This document shows positions 44,677 to 53,027 of a stretch of DNA of 64,000 nucleotides, in pieces (position 1 is the stretch's first letter; each line of letters opens with the position of its first letter). Source of the stretch: Rhodococcoides fascians A25f (GTDB taxonomy: Bacteria; Actinomycetota; Actinomycetes; Mycobacteriales; Mycobacteriaceae); the NCBI RefSeq assembly GCF_000760935.2, contig NZ_CP049744.1, positions 4,371,501 to 4,435,500 on the forward strand, given 5' to 3'. The position numbers and the translations under genes are program-made. Under the pieces are notes generated by a model. That model did not search any database. It was not told the DNA's origin and worked only from the letters and a program-made list of their open reading frames with translations.

Positions 44677-45450
44677 TCAGTTGAGGCGAACCGGAACGCC
44701 GTAGGTGATGGCCGTGTCGCCCGCTGCGCTGGTCAGCGAAACATACGGACGGATCGTGACGTTGCCCAGGATGCCGGTGGCGGTACCGTGCAGGTTCGCG
44801 ACCTGGATGGATCCGCTGGTGCCTGCTGCGTCACCCTCGGAAGAGGTGATGTCGGCCGAGTCGTTGAGCACTGCGTATGCGCTCTCGGACTGAACGACGC
44901 CGGGGCCGTTGGCCAGGGCGATGGTTCCGGTGGCCTGCGGGATCAGCTGAACGCCGACGTCGAGGCCGGTGCTGGAGGTGCCGACACCGCCGAGCTCGAT
45001 GGACGGAGTTCCGGGAGGTGTGACCGGGATCGTGCCGGTCACGGTGGACTCGTTGCCCGAACCGAGGTTGAACTCAGCCGAAGGCGAGGACCAAGAGACC
45101 TCGACGCCACCGTTGAGGCTCATCGGGTAGCCGATCTGGTAGCCGATCTTGAGGGTGCCCTCGAAGTCGTCGGCCGTGGGGCCCTGGACGTCGTAGGAAG
45201 CCCGACCGTTGGCGAACCACTCACGGGTGAGCGGGTTGCCGTCGAGCGGAGCGACACCGTTGATGAAGGTGTCGGACAGCGTCACCGTGATGGTGTTGCC
45301 GGCGCCATCGACGATCGAGTTGGAGCTGTCGACAGCGGCGGAAGCGGTTCCGGTACCGAGTACCAGGCCGACTACCGAAGCGCTGGCAGCAACTGCAACG
45401 CTCATGGACTTGAGTCCCCGGCTGCGCCGCGACTTCTGGATCTCCGTCAT
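44677..45450 (-). CDS. MspA-family outer-membrane porin
   Basis: This 257-residue protein has a Sec signal peptide (SVAVAASASVVGLVLGTGTA, cleavage near ASA-AV). The mature part contains the MspA fold features DGAGNTITVTLSDTFINGVA, LKIGYQIGYPMSLNG, and C-terminal NLHGTATGILGNVTIRPYVS, SAAGDTAITYGVPVRLN. MspA octamers form hydrophilic pores through the mycolic-acid outer membrane and admit nutrients. It is transcribed alone on the minus strand with a long noncoding upstream region (45451-46014) and a hairpin downstream. Confidence 0.92.
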   Translation of the reverse strand: MTEIQKSRRSRGLKSMSVAVAASASVVGLVLGTGTASAAVDSSNSIVDGAGNTITVTLSDTFINGVAPLDGNPLTREWFANGRASYDVQGPTADDFEGTLKIGYQIGYPMSLNGGVEVSWSSPSAEFNLGSGNESTVTGTIPVTPPGTPSIELGGVGTSSTGLDVGVQLIPQATGTIALANGPGVVQSESAYAVLNDSADITSSEGDAAGTSGSIQVANLHGTATGILGNVTIRPYVSLTSAAGDTAITYGVPVRLN

Positions 45451-46014
45451 TTATTCCTCATCATGTTCAGTCCCAGCGCGGTGTCGCACGGGGAAGCTTG
45501 TGGCTTTCACCCTCGAACTAGATCGCACGCAACGATGTGTGCGAGCCCGAGCCGGATGGAGCCGTGAAGGCCACATCCTCGATCCAACAGTTCCGAGATG
45601 AAGGGCGCGGCACCGGTTGGTCCCACGCCCTGATCCTTGGAAGCTGAGGGGAACATTAGAGGAGATGCCTGACCGTGACAATCCCTACGATCGGCCCCCA
45701 AACGTTGCCGACTCGTGATGTGTTTCGGCGGCGTGAACAACTTTCACAGCAGTGTTAGCGATAACCCAAGTCACAGCATCTCTCGGAGGCGTCGAACTGT
45801 TACATCCGCCTCATTCACGTAAACCCTCCCTGATGTGGGAATACTCCGACACTGCCATGTCCCGATCGGCCGAATAGTCCGGTCTACTCCGCGTCCACTA
45901 CGCCCGTTTTGGGCCTTGTCGTCCGAAGCTACCAACAGGTAGCTCGCTAACGCTAGGTAAACGAGTAACTAACAGACCTGTCATTCCAGCCAAGAAAATG
46001 TGTCGTGGATCACA
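45451..46014. other. Noncoding region upstream of the porin gene
   Basis: I see no convincing gene in these 564 bases. The part next to the porin (45451-45800) should hold its promoter and leader. Two small hairpins, GCCC-GTTTT-GGGC (45902-45914) and AGCTACC-AACA-GGTAGCT (45927-45944), lie downstream of the minus-strand stress operon and may end it. A Crp-like palindrome sits at 45999-46014. Confidence 0.5.
45999..46014. promoter_or_regulatory. Crp/GlxR-like site
   Basis: TGTGTCGTGGATCACA fits TGTGA-N6-TCACA with one mismatch and directly abuts the stop of the small gene ending at 46015. It may control the porin from about 550 bases upstream or be unused. Confidence 0.35.
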
Positions 46015-46215
46015 TCAAAAGTAATGAGGTGGTCGCTGCTGCTTCAACCATTCGTCCGACTGCGAACCGCTCGACTCCGCGTCCGGGCCGTCGTTTCGCT
46101 CGTCTCCAGTCGTCTCGGGGAGTACTTCGCCGAAGATGCGAGCGAGCCGGGCCCGTTCTGCTCGGGCCCGGCTCGCTTGGTCTTCGGCCGATCGATCGTC
46201 GTTCGGCTCGTTCAT
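46015..46215 (-). CDS. Small conserved-looking protein downstream of moaB2
   Basis: This 66-residue soluble protein is rich in charged residues: RARLARIFGEVLPETTGDER in the middle and DEWLKQQRPPHYF at the end. The two blocks look conserved and are reminiscent of small actinobacterial proteins found after moaB2. It starts 9 bases after the moaB2 stop and probably belongs to the mprA-mprB-pepD-moaB2 unit. A perfect 15-bp-stem hairpin (46141-46177) lies inside the coding sequence. Function unknown. Confidence 0.6.
   Translation of the reverse strand: MNEPNDDRSAEDQASRARAERARLARIFGEVLPETTGDERNDGPDAESSGSQSDEWLKQQRPPHYF
46141..46177. repeat. Strong hairpin inside the small gene
   Basis: AGCGAGCCGGGCCCG (46141-46155) and CGGGCCCGGCTCGCT (46163-46177) are perfect 15-bp inverted repeats with a 7-base loop. 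The stem encodes the RARAERARLAR stretch of the small protein. It could act as an intra-operon transcript brake after moaB2. No T tract follows on the minus strand. Confidence 0.7.
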
Positions 46216-46223
46216 CGGCGTCG

Positions 46224-46811
46224 CTATGCGTCCAGCCCCGACAGCTCGGCTATGACCTGGCTCGCCAGCGGCGTCAGCGTGGCCATGCCGTCGCGAATAG
46301 CTGCCCGCGACGACGCCAGGTTGACCACGAGGGTGCTGCCGGACACGCCGACCAAGCCTCTCGACAGGCCCGCGTCCAGCGAGCCCGCTGCCAGACCCGA
46401 CGAACGCAACGCCTCGCTGATACCCGGAATCTCACGATCGAGTACCTCAGCGGTGACGTCGGGGGTCACGTCACGCGGCGAAACGCCCGTGCCGCCGATC
46501 GACACCACCAGGTCGACTCCACCGATCACCGCTGTGTTGAGAGCGTTTCGCACGTCTACTTCGTCGGCAGTCACTGCAACAACGCCGTCGACGAGAAACC
46601 CTGCCTCGGTCAACAGTTCGGTGACGAGAGGTCCCGTCGAATCCTTCTCGGTGCTGTGCGCAGTGCGGTCATCCACGATGACGACCAACGCGCGCCCTGC
46701 CAGTGGTGCGTCGAGTTCCATACCGCTCACCGTAGTAGTAAGGCCTCCACCCGGCTCACGCTGTGCGTAAATCGTTGCAACCGTCCCGTGCCTGCCCGCT
46801 TCCCGCAACAT
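46224..46811 (-). CDS. moaB2: MoaB/Mog-family protein MoaB2
   Basis: This 195-residue MoaB/MogA-fold protein is named for molybdopterin adenylyl-transfer relatives. It has ALVVIVDDRTAHSTEKDSTG, the pterin-binding loop DLVVSIGGTGVSPRDVTPDV, and the C-terminal GVSGSTLVVNLASSRAAIRD. The mycobacterial gene lies in the mprA-mprB-pepD unit and its direct role there is unclear. Its ATG overlaps the pepD stop as TGATG, so it is translationally coupled. An internal ATG at 46721 (MELDAPLAGRAL) could be the true start. Confidence 0.9.
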   Translation of the reverse strand: MLREAGRHGTVATIYAQREPGGGLTTTVSGMELDAPLAGRALVVIVDDRTAHSTEKDSTGPLVTELLTEAGFLVDGVVAVTADEVDVRNALNTAVIGGVDLVVSIGGTGVSPRDVTPDVTAEVLDREIPGISEALRSSGLAAGSLDAGLSRGLVGVSGSTLVVNLASSRAAIRDGMATLTPLASQVIAELSGLDA

Positions 46812-48370
46812 CAGCGACCGCCCGGGAAGGACGGGACCTGGAAGGGCAACTGCTGTTCCTGCTGCTGCGTCTGCGTCTGCGTCTGCTGCGCAGCGGGCTC
46901 TGCCGTTCCGAGCGTCACCTTGGCCGTCTTCTCGCTACCGCCGTCGGTGTAGGTGACAGTGACCGAGTCTCCGGGAGCGTGCGAGCGGACCGCCGCGATC
47001 AGCGCGTCACCGCTCGAGATGATCCGATCGTCGAGCTTGGTGATCACCGCGCCCTTCGGAATTCCTGCCGACGCCGCCGGACCACCCTCGGTGACCTCGA
47101 CGACGGTCGCGCCGTTGGCATCGTCCTGCGACGGCACCTGAACCCCGATCATGGCCTGGGTCGCCTTGCCTGTGGTGGTCAGCTCGTCGGCGATGCGCTT
47201 GGCCTGATCCACCGGGATTGCGAACCCGAGCCCGATCGAGCCGCTCTGCGTACCGGATCCCTCGCTGCCGCCGAGTGTGGCGATTGCGGTGTTGATACCG
47301 ATCAGCTGACCGTCGGTGTTGACGAGCGCACCACCGGAGTTGCCCGGGTTGATTGCAGCGTCGGTCTGGATGGCGTCGATCACCGAGTTCTGATTGCCGG
47401 ACTCACCGGAAGTCGACACCGGCCGGTTGAGTGACGACACGATGCCGGTGGTGACGGTGCCCGCCAATCCGAGGGGTGAACCGATCGCGACAACCTGCTG
47501 TCCCACTTCGAGATTCGACGACGAACCGAGTTCGATGGGCGTCAGATTGGATTTGCCTTCGGCTTTGATGACGGCCATGTCCGACACCGAGTCGGCACCG
47601 ACGATCGTGGCGTCGGCCACCGAGCCGTCCGAGAATGCAACGGTGAGTTTGCCGTTGGCGCCTGCGCCCGTCGCAACGTGGTTGTTGGTGAGGATCAAGC
47701 CGTCGCTGCTGAGGATGACGCCCGAGCCCTCACCCTCTTCCTGCGAACCCTTGACCTGAATCTGCACCACACTCGGGAGCACCTTGTTCGCAACGGCCTG
47801 AACGGAGCCGTCAGGGAAGTTCGCGGCCGGTTGCGCGGCTGTGACAGTCGAGTTCAACGAATTGCTGACTGCGCCACCGTTGCCGTTGGCGTTGTTGGTC
47901 GCGATCGCACCGACCGCGCCGCCGATTCCGCCACCGACCAGAACGAGAGCGATGGCTCCGGCCACCAGCGCCGAGCGACCGGGCCGGGTCTTCACAGCGC
48001 CCTGCGTCGAATTCGTCTGCGGTGCAACGTGCTGCGGCTGGGCATGGGCCTGCGTGGACGCCTGGGGATGACCCTGCTGGCCGTACGGCCCGTAGCCGGG
48101 CTGGTAGGCCCCCTGTCCGTAGCCGGCGTACTGCTGCGGGTAACCCTGCTGCGGCGGTTGCGACCCTGCGTTGTGGGGTTCGTTCTGCTGTGGCGGGAAC
48201 TGCTGCGTCGGGTGCTGCTGAGTGGAATCCTGCTGAGCCGGATTCTGCTGAGTCGGATGCTGCTGGGTCGAGTAGTTCTGCTCGTCGCCGCCCGAAGCCC
48301 GGTTTGCCGGATGCTGCTCGGACCCGGCACCCTGTCCGGGCTGTTCGGCTTCGTTACGGTCGTCACTCAT
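46811..48370 (-). CDS. pepD: HtrA-like serine protease PepD
   Basis: This 519-residue envelope protease/chaperone has a Gln/Pro/Tyr-rich cytoplasmic N-terminus (~1-130, PQQGYPQQYAGYGQGAY-type repeats) and one membrane helix (VAGAIALVLVGGGIGGAVGA). A trypsin-like domain follows with catalytic His in ILTNNHVATG, Asp in DSVSDMAVIK and Ser in NPGNSGGALVN. The C-terminus is a PDZ domain. It degrades misfolded envelope proteins and is controlled by MprAB and SigE in mycobacteria. ATG 48370 (MSDDRNEAEQPG) after GAAGGAAGCAGCAACG is preferred to upstream starts. It lies between mprB and moaB2. Confidence 0.93.
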   Translation of the reverse strand: MSDDRNEAEQPGQGAGSEQHPANRASGGDEQNYSTQQHPTQQNPAQQDSTQQHPTQQFPPQQNEPHNAGSQPPQQGYPQQYAGYGQGAYQPGYGPYGQQGHPQASTQAHAQPQHVAPQTNSTQGAVKTRPGRSALVAGAIALVLVGGGIGGAVGAIATNNANGNGGAVSNSLNSTVTAAQPAANFPDGSVQAVANKVLPSVVQIQVKGSQEEGEGSGVILSSDGLILTNNHVATGAGANGKLTVAFSDGSVADATIVGADSVSDMAVIKAEGKSNLTPIELGSSSNLEVGQQVVAIGSPLGLAGTVTTGIVSSLNRPVSTSGESGNQNSVIDAIQTDAAINPGNSGGALVNTDGQLIGINTAIATLGGSEGSGTQSGSIGLGFAIPVDQAKRIADELTTTGKATQAMIGVQVPSQDDANGATVVEVTEGGPAASAGIPKGAVITKLDDRIISSGDALIAAVRSHAPGDSVTVTYTDGGSEKTAKVTLGTAEPAAQQTQTQTQQQEQQLPFQVPSFPGGR

Positions 48371-48447
48371 CGTTGCTGCTTCCTTCAGTAGAGACCTCGA
48401 CATCCGAGGTCCGCCCGCCTTCTTGCTACTCACTGTGCAGGGCGGTA

Positions 48448-48464
48448 CTGAGAGCGCGCTGAGA
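48448..48464. promoter_or_regulatory. Direct repeat upstream of pepD, candidate MprA site
   Basis: CTGAGA occurs at 48448-48453 and 48459-48464 (TCTCAG twice on the minus strand), 11 bases apart, one helical turn. This is the usual spacing for OmpR-type response regulators. It lies 78 bases upstream of the pepD start in the mprB-pepD gap. Assignment to MprA is inference. Confidence 0.4.
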
Positions 48465-48472
48465 TCCGGCTA

Positions 48473-49942
48473 TCAGTTTGCCGAGAGTGTGTGGGGATCC
48501 GAGGCACCTTCGCCCGGCAGCACGATCCGAATGAGCGCACCGCCGCGTTCGGATACCTCGACCCCGATGGTGCCGCCGTGCTTGACGACCACCTGTCGCA
48601 CGATGGCAAGCCCCAGGCCACTTCCGGGCATCGAGCGCGACGCCGTGGAGCGGTAGAAGCGCTCGAACACCAACTCGCGATCTTCCTCGGGGATGCCCGG
48701 GCCCGCGTCGTCCACCGTCAACTCGAGAAGACCATCACCGATCTGCCGCATAGCGATTCGTACTTCCCCGCCGCTCGGACTCCACTTCGCTGCGTTGTCC
48801 AGCACGTTCAGCACTGCCCGCGACAGTCCCGCCTGGTCGCCGTAGACGAACCACGGCATCAGCGTTGCCTCGAAGTCGATTTCGTTGCGGCGTCGGCGTG
48901 CTCGTTCGAGGCTGCGTTCGACGGCATCGGCGAGGTCGACGCGCTCGAACACCGTCTCGGGTGCGTCCTCACGCGCCAGATCGACCAGATCTCCTACCAG
49001 CGTGGACAGTTCCTGAATCTGCGCCACCACGTCGGTTCGCAGTTCGGCCATGTCCTCGTCCGGAATGGACGGCGCACCGGGGCGACCGGCCGCGATGAGC
49101 AACTCCATGTTGGTCCGAAGCGATGTCAACGGTGTGCGCAGTTCGTGGCCTGCGTCGGCGACCAATCTGCTCTGCCTGCCACGAGATTCGGCGAGCGCCC
49201 GGAGCATCGTGTTGAAACTCTCTGTCAAACGGGCTAATTCGTCGTCACCGGTTACCGGGATCGGCGTCAGATCATCGGTACGCGCCACTCGTTCGGCAGC
49301 GGCTGTCAATCGAGCAATCGGCCGTAAACCGGTGCGGCCCACGGCCATGCCTGCGCCGGCAGCCAACACCACGCCGCAGCCACCCACGATCAACAGAACC
49401 CACGCCAGACGATCGAGCACTTCTCCGGTGGGTAGCAGTCGTTGCGCGACGACGAGGGTACTGCCGTCCTCGGTGCGGATGGCCAGCACTCGCTGATCGT
49501 CGAGCGTTCGCAGCGACGATTCCTGATCTCCGCGCACCACGGCGAGTTCGGCGTCGCCGATCGGAACCTTCGGCCCGGGTGGGTTGTAGCTCGACATGTC
49601 CGGATAGATCAACGCCACGCTCACGTCGGTGCTGTACAGCGTGGCACCGGCAACGAAGCGAGGATCGTACGAAACCAGGGTCGACTCCGCCAAAGCCGAT
49701 GCACGAGAACGCAATTGCGTGTCCACATCGCCGTACAGCGCCCGCGACACAACCGTGTACGCGGCAATGGCCATGACCGCGACCGCAATTGCCACGACCG
49801 AGGCGGCCAGCAGCGTCACCCGCCAGCGCAACGACACCGACCGAGTCAGAGGAGTCGGCGGCCGCATTGCTGTCGGCGGCCGCATCGCGGTGGGCGAGCT
49901 TCCGCCGACGTCAGCCGTCTTGCGTCCGAACGGAGCGACCAT
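48473..49942 (-). CDS. mprB: Envelope-stress sensor histidine kinase MprB
   Basis: This is a 489-residue two-pass kinase. Membrane helices lie near residues 40-62 (VTLLAASVVAIAVAVMAIAA) and ~180-205, with an extracytoplasmic sensor domain between them. A HAMP domain follows, then the phosphoacceptor VADAGHELRTPLTSL (His266) and an ATPase domain with N box NVLDNAAKW, DAGPGIPEED and GSGLGLAIVRQV. The mycobacterial orthologue senses envelope damage and drives pepD and sigE. Its ATG overlaps the mprA stop (TGATG). A GTG three bases earlier is also possible. Confidence 0.94.
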   Translation of the reverse strand: MVAPFGRKTADVGGSSPTAMRPPTAMRPPTPLTRSVSLRWRVTLLAASVVAIAVAVMAIAAYTVVSRALYGDVDTQLRSRASALAESTLVSYDPRFVAGATLYSTDVSVALIYPDMSSYNPPGPKVPIGDAELAVVRGDQESSLRTLDDQRVLAIRTEDGSTLVVAQRLLPTGEVLDRLAWVLLIVGGCGVVLAAGAGMAVGRTGLRPIARLTAAAERVARTDDLTPIPVTGDDELARLTESFNTMLRALAESRGRQSRLVADAGHELRTPLTSLRTNMELLIAAGRPGAPSIPDEDMAELRTDVVAQIQELSTLVGDLVDLAREDAPETVFERVDLADAVERSLERARRRRNEIDFEATLMPWFVYGDQAGLSRAVLNVLDNAAKWSPSGGEVRIAMRQIGDGLLELTVDDAGPGIPEEDRELVFERFYRSTASRSMPGSGLGLAIVRQVVVKHGGTIGVEVSERGGALIRIVLPGEGASDPHTLSAN

Positions 49943-50628
49943 CACGGGGGCGTTTCGCGTAGGACGTATCCGACACCGCGAACGGTGTGGATCAGCCGCG
50001 ACTCCCCCTCGGCCTCGGTCTTACGGCGCAGATAGCCGACATACACCTCGAGCGCGTTGCCCGACGTCGGAAAGTCGTAGCCCCAGACTTCCTCGAGGAT
50101 TCGACTTCTGGTGAGGACTCGGCGTGGATTCGTCATCAGCATCTCGAGCAACGAGAATTCGGTTCGGGTGAGGCTGATGGAGCGTTCGGCACGCGAGACC
50201 TCCCGGGTGACCGGGTCCAGAGACAGGTCCGCGAACGTCATGGTCTCCGAGTCGATGCCCGCCTCCATCGCGGTGCGCCGTAGCAACGCTCGCAGACGGG
50301 CCAGTAGTTCTTCGAGCGCGAACGGCTTGGGGAGGTAATCGTCGGCCCCCGCATCGAGACCGGCGACGCGCTCGGACACAGAATCCCGAGCCGTCAGCAC
50401 GAGAATCGGCAGGTCGTCGCCGACACTGCGCAATCGCCTGCACACTTCGAGGCCGTCGAGCCGAGGCATCATCACGTCGAGTACCAACGCATCGGGCCGC
50501 CCCGCCGCTACCTGCTCGAGCGCGTCGAGCCCGTCGACCGCCAGGTCCACGGTGTACCCGTTGAACGTCAGCGACCTACGCAGCGACTCACGCACCGCTC
50601 GATCGTCGTCGACCACCAATATCCGCAT
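49942..50628 (-). CDS. mprA: Envelope-stress response regulator MprA
   Basis: This is a 228-residue OmpR-class regulator. The receiver domain opens [20 protein letters not shown], has phosphoacceptor Asp51 in [13 protein letters not shown], and the switch Lys in [16 protein letters not shown]. The winged helix (~130-225) contains [20 protein letters not shown] and [14 protein letters not shown]. Start ATG 50628. It heads the minus-strand unit mprA-mprB-pepD-moaB2-small protein. The TRIC gene ends 55 bases upstream. Confidence 0.95.
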   Translation of the reverse strand: MRILVVDDDRAVRESLRRSLTFNGYTVDLAVDGLDALEQVAAGRPDALVLDVMMPRLDGLEVCRRLRSVGDDLPILVLTARDSVSERVAGLDAGADDYLPKPFALEELLARLRALLRRTAMEAGIDSETMTFADLSLDPVTREVSRAERSISLTRTEFSLLEMLMTNPRRVLTRSRILEEVWGYDFPTSGNALEVYVGYLRRKTEAEGESRLIHTVRGVGYVLRETPP

Positions 50629-50683
50629 TCGTACAGTTTGTCCTGGTCGACTGAGATCTGTCTGAGAGGGGTACCTACTCCGC

Positions 50684-51298
50684 CTAGAGCACCGGAAGGT
50701 TCCGTGCGAGCGGGAGGTTCCACTTCCGCCACAGCGCAAGCAGACGCAACCCGGTCGCAAGCACTGTTCCCACTACCAGTCCCACGTTCTCCGGCAGTGC
50801 CAGAACATCGGCCAACACGACCGTCGACGCGCCGAGCAAGGCCGGCAAGGCGTACAGGTCTCGGTGCAGCAGCAGGGGCACTTCGTTGACCAGCACGTCG
50901 CGGATCACGCCGCCGGCCACCGCCGTCGTGGTGCCGATGAGGGCTCCCGACAGGGCGCTTCCGCCTGCAGCCAACGCGATCGTCGCACCGGTCGACGCAA
51001 ACAGCCCCATCCCGAAGGCGTCGAGCACGAGAACGCCGCGTCGTACCTTGCCCATCTGCCGATGAGCCACGAACACGGCCAGCGACGCAAAAAAGCCGAC
51101 GGTGATGTTCGGCCACGTGTCCAACGACGTCGGCGGGTGGATTCCCAGAAGCAGATCACGAATGATCCCACCGCCGATACCCGTCGTGATTCCCACGACG
51201 CAGACCCCGAATAGGTCCAGTCGTCGATGCACTCCGACCAGGGCACCCGACGCGGCGAACACCGCGATACCGATCAGACCCAACACGTCGAGAAGCAT
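50684..51298 (-). CDS. TRIC (UPF0126/YadS) cation channel family protein
   Basis: This 204-residue membrane protein has six to seven hydrophobic helices in two similar halves. Each half contains a Gly-rich kink ([17 protein letters not shown] and [20 protein letters not shown]), the hallmark of TRIC/YadS channels. Bacterial TRIC proteins conduct potassium or other monovalent ions. The start is ATG 51298. It runs upstream of mprA in the same direction but may have its own promoter. Confidence 0.9.
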   Translation of the reverse strand: MLLDVLGLIGIAVFAASGALVGVHRRLDLFGVCVVGITTGIGGGIIRDLLLGIHPPTSLDTWPNITVGFFASLAVFVAHRQMGKVRRGVLVLDAFGMGLFASTGATIALAAGGSALSGALIGTTTAVAGGVIRDVLVNEVPLLLHRDLYALPALLGASTVVLADVLALPENVGLVVGTVLATGLRLLALWRKWNLPLARNLPVL

Positions 51299-51409
51299 CG
51301 GATCAGCATGTCACGGCACTGACAGGGTTTTGACAGCAACATCCGAGCGCGACCACAGGACCGACGAGCACATTCGAGTCGTCACCGATTCCAACCTCAG
51401 GAGCACGTC

Positions 51410-51691
51410 ATGCGTATCGGATTCAAGAAGACCATTGCCACCATCGCCGTAGCCGGTGCCCTCTCACTCGGTGGCGGCGCCATCGCCCAAGCCGACACAG
51501 ATCGCGCGACGATTCCCGATGTTGTCGGCATCTCCGAATCAGCCGCCTTACAGGCTCTCGCGGATGCTGGTTTCACCAACGTGACCACCAACTACGACCG
51601 ACCGGATGCCATCGTGATTGGAACGAGCTTCCAGGCCGGGACCCAGGTCAACGAGAACGCGTCCATCCTGGTCATGGTCGGACGCGATTAG
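51410..51691 (+). CDS. Small secreted single-PASTA-domain protein
   Basis: This 93-residue protein has a signal peptide (MRIGFKKTIATIAVAGALSL, cleavage near IAQA-D, ~28). A single PASTA domain follows (ATIPDVVGISESAALQALAD, then NYDRPDAIVIGTSFQAGTQV) and little else. PASTA domains bind peptidoglycan stem peptides or beta-lactams, usually as part of PknB or PBPs. A free secreted PASTA unit is unusual. The ATG follows CAGGAGCACGTC, a good site. No kinase gene is nearby. Confidence 0.82.
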   Translation: MRIGFKKTIATIAVAGALSLGGGAIAQADTDRATIPDVVGISESAALQALADAGFTNVTTNYDRPDAIVIGTSFQAGTQVNENASILVMVGRD

Positions 51692-51946
51692 CTCAACCGC
51701 ATGGTTCCGTTGTCGTCGACGCGTCATCCCTGGTTGTGACAGATTCCCGGGATCACACCGTCGGGGTCAGCGATAGGACCGTGGCACCCGCCGAACGTGG
51801 GTTGCGGCGTCTTGACAGGCACCGCACCCGCGGCGGGATCGACTGCGAACGCTCGGGCGTCGTCGAATCTACCCGTGGACGAGGTAGCGATAGTCTCGAT
51901 CGAGTGCCGTCCGGCACATCTGTTTCTCGAACCGAGGTGACCCGAA

Positions 51947-52963
51947 GTGCCGATCGTCGACAACGCCGTCTACGTGGAGGGGAAGCGAACCGCTAATCCC
52001 GAAAGCCTCGATATCACTTTCGAGTGCATGCGAGATCGCCACGGAATGGCATGGATTGGCCTCTACCGACCCGAGCTCAGCGAAATCAACGCTGTGGCAA
52101 ACGAATTCGGGCTGCATCGGCTGGCCGTAGAGGATGCCATTGCGGCCCATCAACGGCCCAAGCTCGAACGCTATGCCGAGCAGCTCTTCGTCGTACTGCG
52201 CCCCGCCAGATACATCGACGAGACCGAAAAGGTCGAATTCGGCGAATTGCACATTTTTCTCGGCGCAGATTTTGTGGTGACCATTCGCCACGCCGAATCG
52301 CCCGAACTCGGGAAAGTGCGACACCGGCTCGAGGAATCCCCCGAATTGCTCGGACTGGGGCCCGAAGCGATCCTGTACGGCATCCTCGATCAGGTCGTCG
52401 ACGAATACGTTCCCGTCATCAAGGGCTTGCAAACCGACATCGACGAGATCGAGGATCAACTGTTCACCGGCGATCCGAGTGTGTCGCGCCGAATCTATTC
52501 ACTGTTGCGTGAGGTATCCGAATTCGACCGCGCGGCAAAGCCTCTGGTCGAGATGATCGAATCACTCAAGCGTGGGTCGGACAAGTATCACGTCGACGTC
52601 GAATTGCAGCGCAACCTTCGCGACGTGCTGGACCACGCGATCCGCATCTCGGACCGCATCGAGGCGTTCCGGTCCAATCTGCAGAACGCGATGACCGTGC
52701 ACTCCACCATGGTGGCGCAGCAGCAGAACGAAGAAATGCGCAACATGACCCAGGTCAGCCTCGAACAGAACGAACAGGTCAAGCGCATTTCATCCTGGGG
52801 TGCAATACTTTTCGCACCCTCGCTCATCGCCGCCATCTACGGCATGAACTTCGACGACATGCCCGAACTGAAATGGCAGTTCGGCTATCCACTCGCGCTG
52901 GTCGCCATGGTGATCTGTTCCAGCGCGCTGTACGTGGTGTTCAAACGCCAGAAGTGGCTGTAG
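51947..52963 (+). CDS. corA: CorA-family magnesium/cobalt transporter
   Basis: This 338-residue channel has a long cytosolic N-terminal domain and a coiled stalk (~155-275, VDEYVPVIKGLQTDIDEIED). Two C-terminal membrane helices follow the signature YGMNF (~residues 302-306). The second helix (YPLALVAMVICSSALYVVFK) ends in the basic RQKWL. CorA imports Mg2+. The start is GTG 51947. The 255 bases before it hold no gene I can support and no M-box-like leader that I recognise. Repeat A copy 5 begins one base after the stop. Confidence 0.92.
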   Translation: MPIVDNAVYVEGKRTANPESLDITFECMRDRHGMAWIGLYRPELSEINAVANEFGLHRLAVEDAIAAHQRPKLERYAEQLFVVLRPARYIDETEKVEFGELHIFLGADFVVTIRHAESPELGKVRHRLEESPELLGLGPEAILYGILDQVVDEYVPVIKGLQTDIDEIEDQLFTGDPSVSRRIYSLLREVSEFDRAAKPLVEMIESLKRGSDKYHVDVELQRNLRDVLDHAIRISDRIEAFRSNLQNAMTVHSTMVAQQQNEEMRNMTQVSLEQNEQVKRISSWGAILFAPSLIAAIYGMNFDDMPELKWQFGYPLALVAMVICSSALYVVFKRQKWL

Positions 52964-52964
52964 A

Positions 52965-53021
52965 GCGGCTTCGCCGCATGTGAGTGGAACTTCGTAGCAG
53001 GGGTCGAAGTTCCACTCACAT
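52965..53021 (+). repeat. Dispersed palindromic repeat family A, copy 5
   Basis: Perfect 17-bp arms: ATGTGAGTGGAACTTCG (52978-52994) and its complement at 53005-53021, around TAGCAGGGGT. The left flank GAGCGGCTTCGCCGC (52964-52978) occurs inverted at copy 4. It fills the gap between the convergent corA and phosphatase genes. Confidence 0.9.
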
Positions 53022-53027
53022 GGGCAC

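Noticed and set aside
51724..51963. A 79-codon minus-strand frame ending GPIADPDGVIPGICHNQG in the gap before corA
   Set aside because: Composition at its end is protein-like and it could be a gene remnant, but there is no ribosome site, it overlaps the corA start, and no family is recognised.
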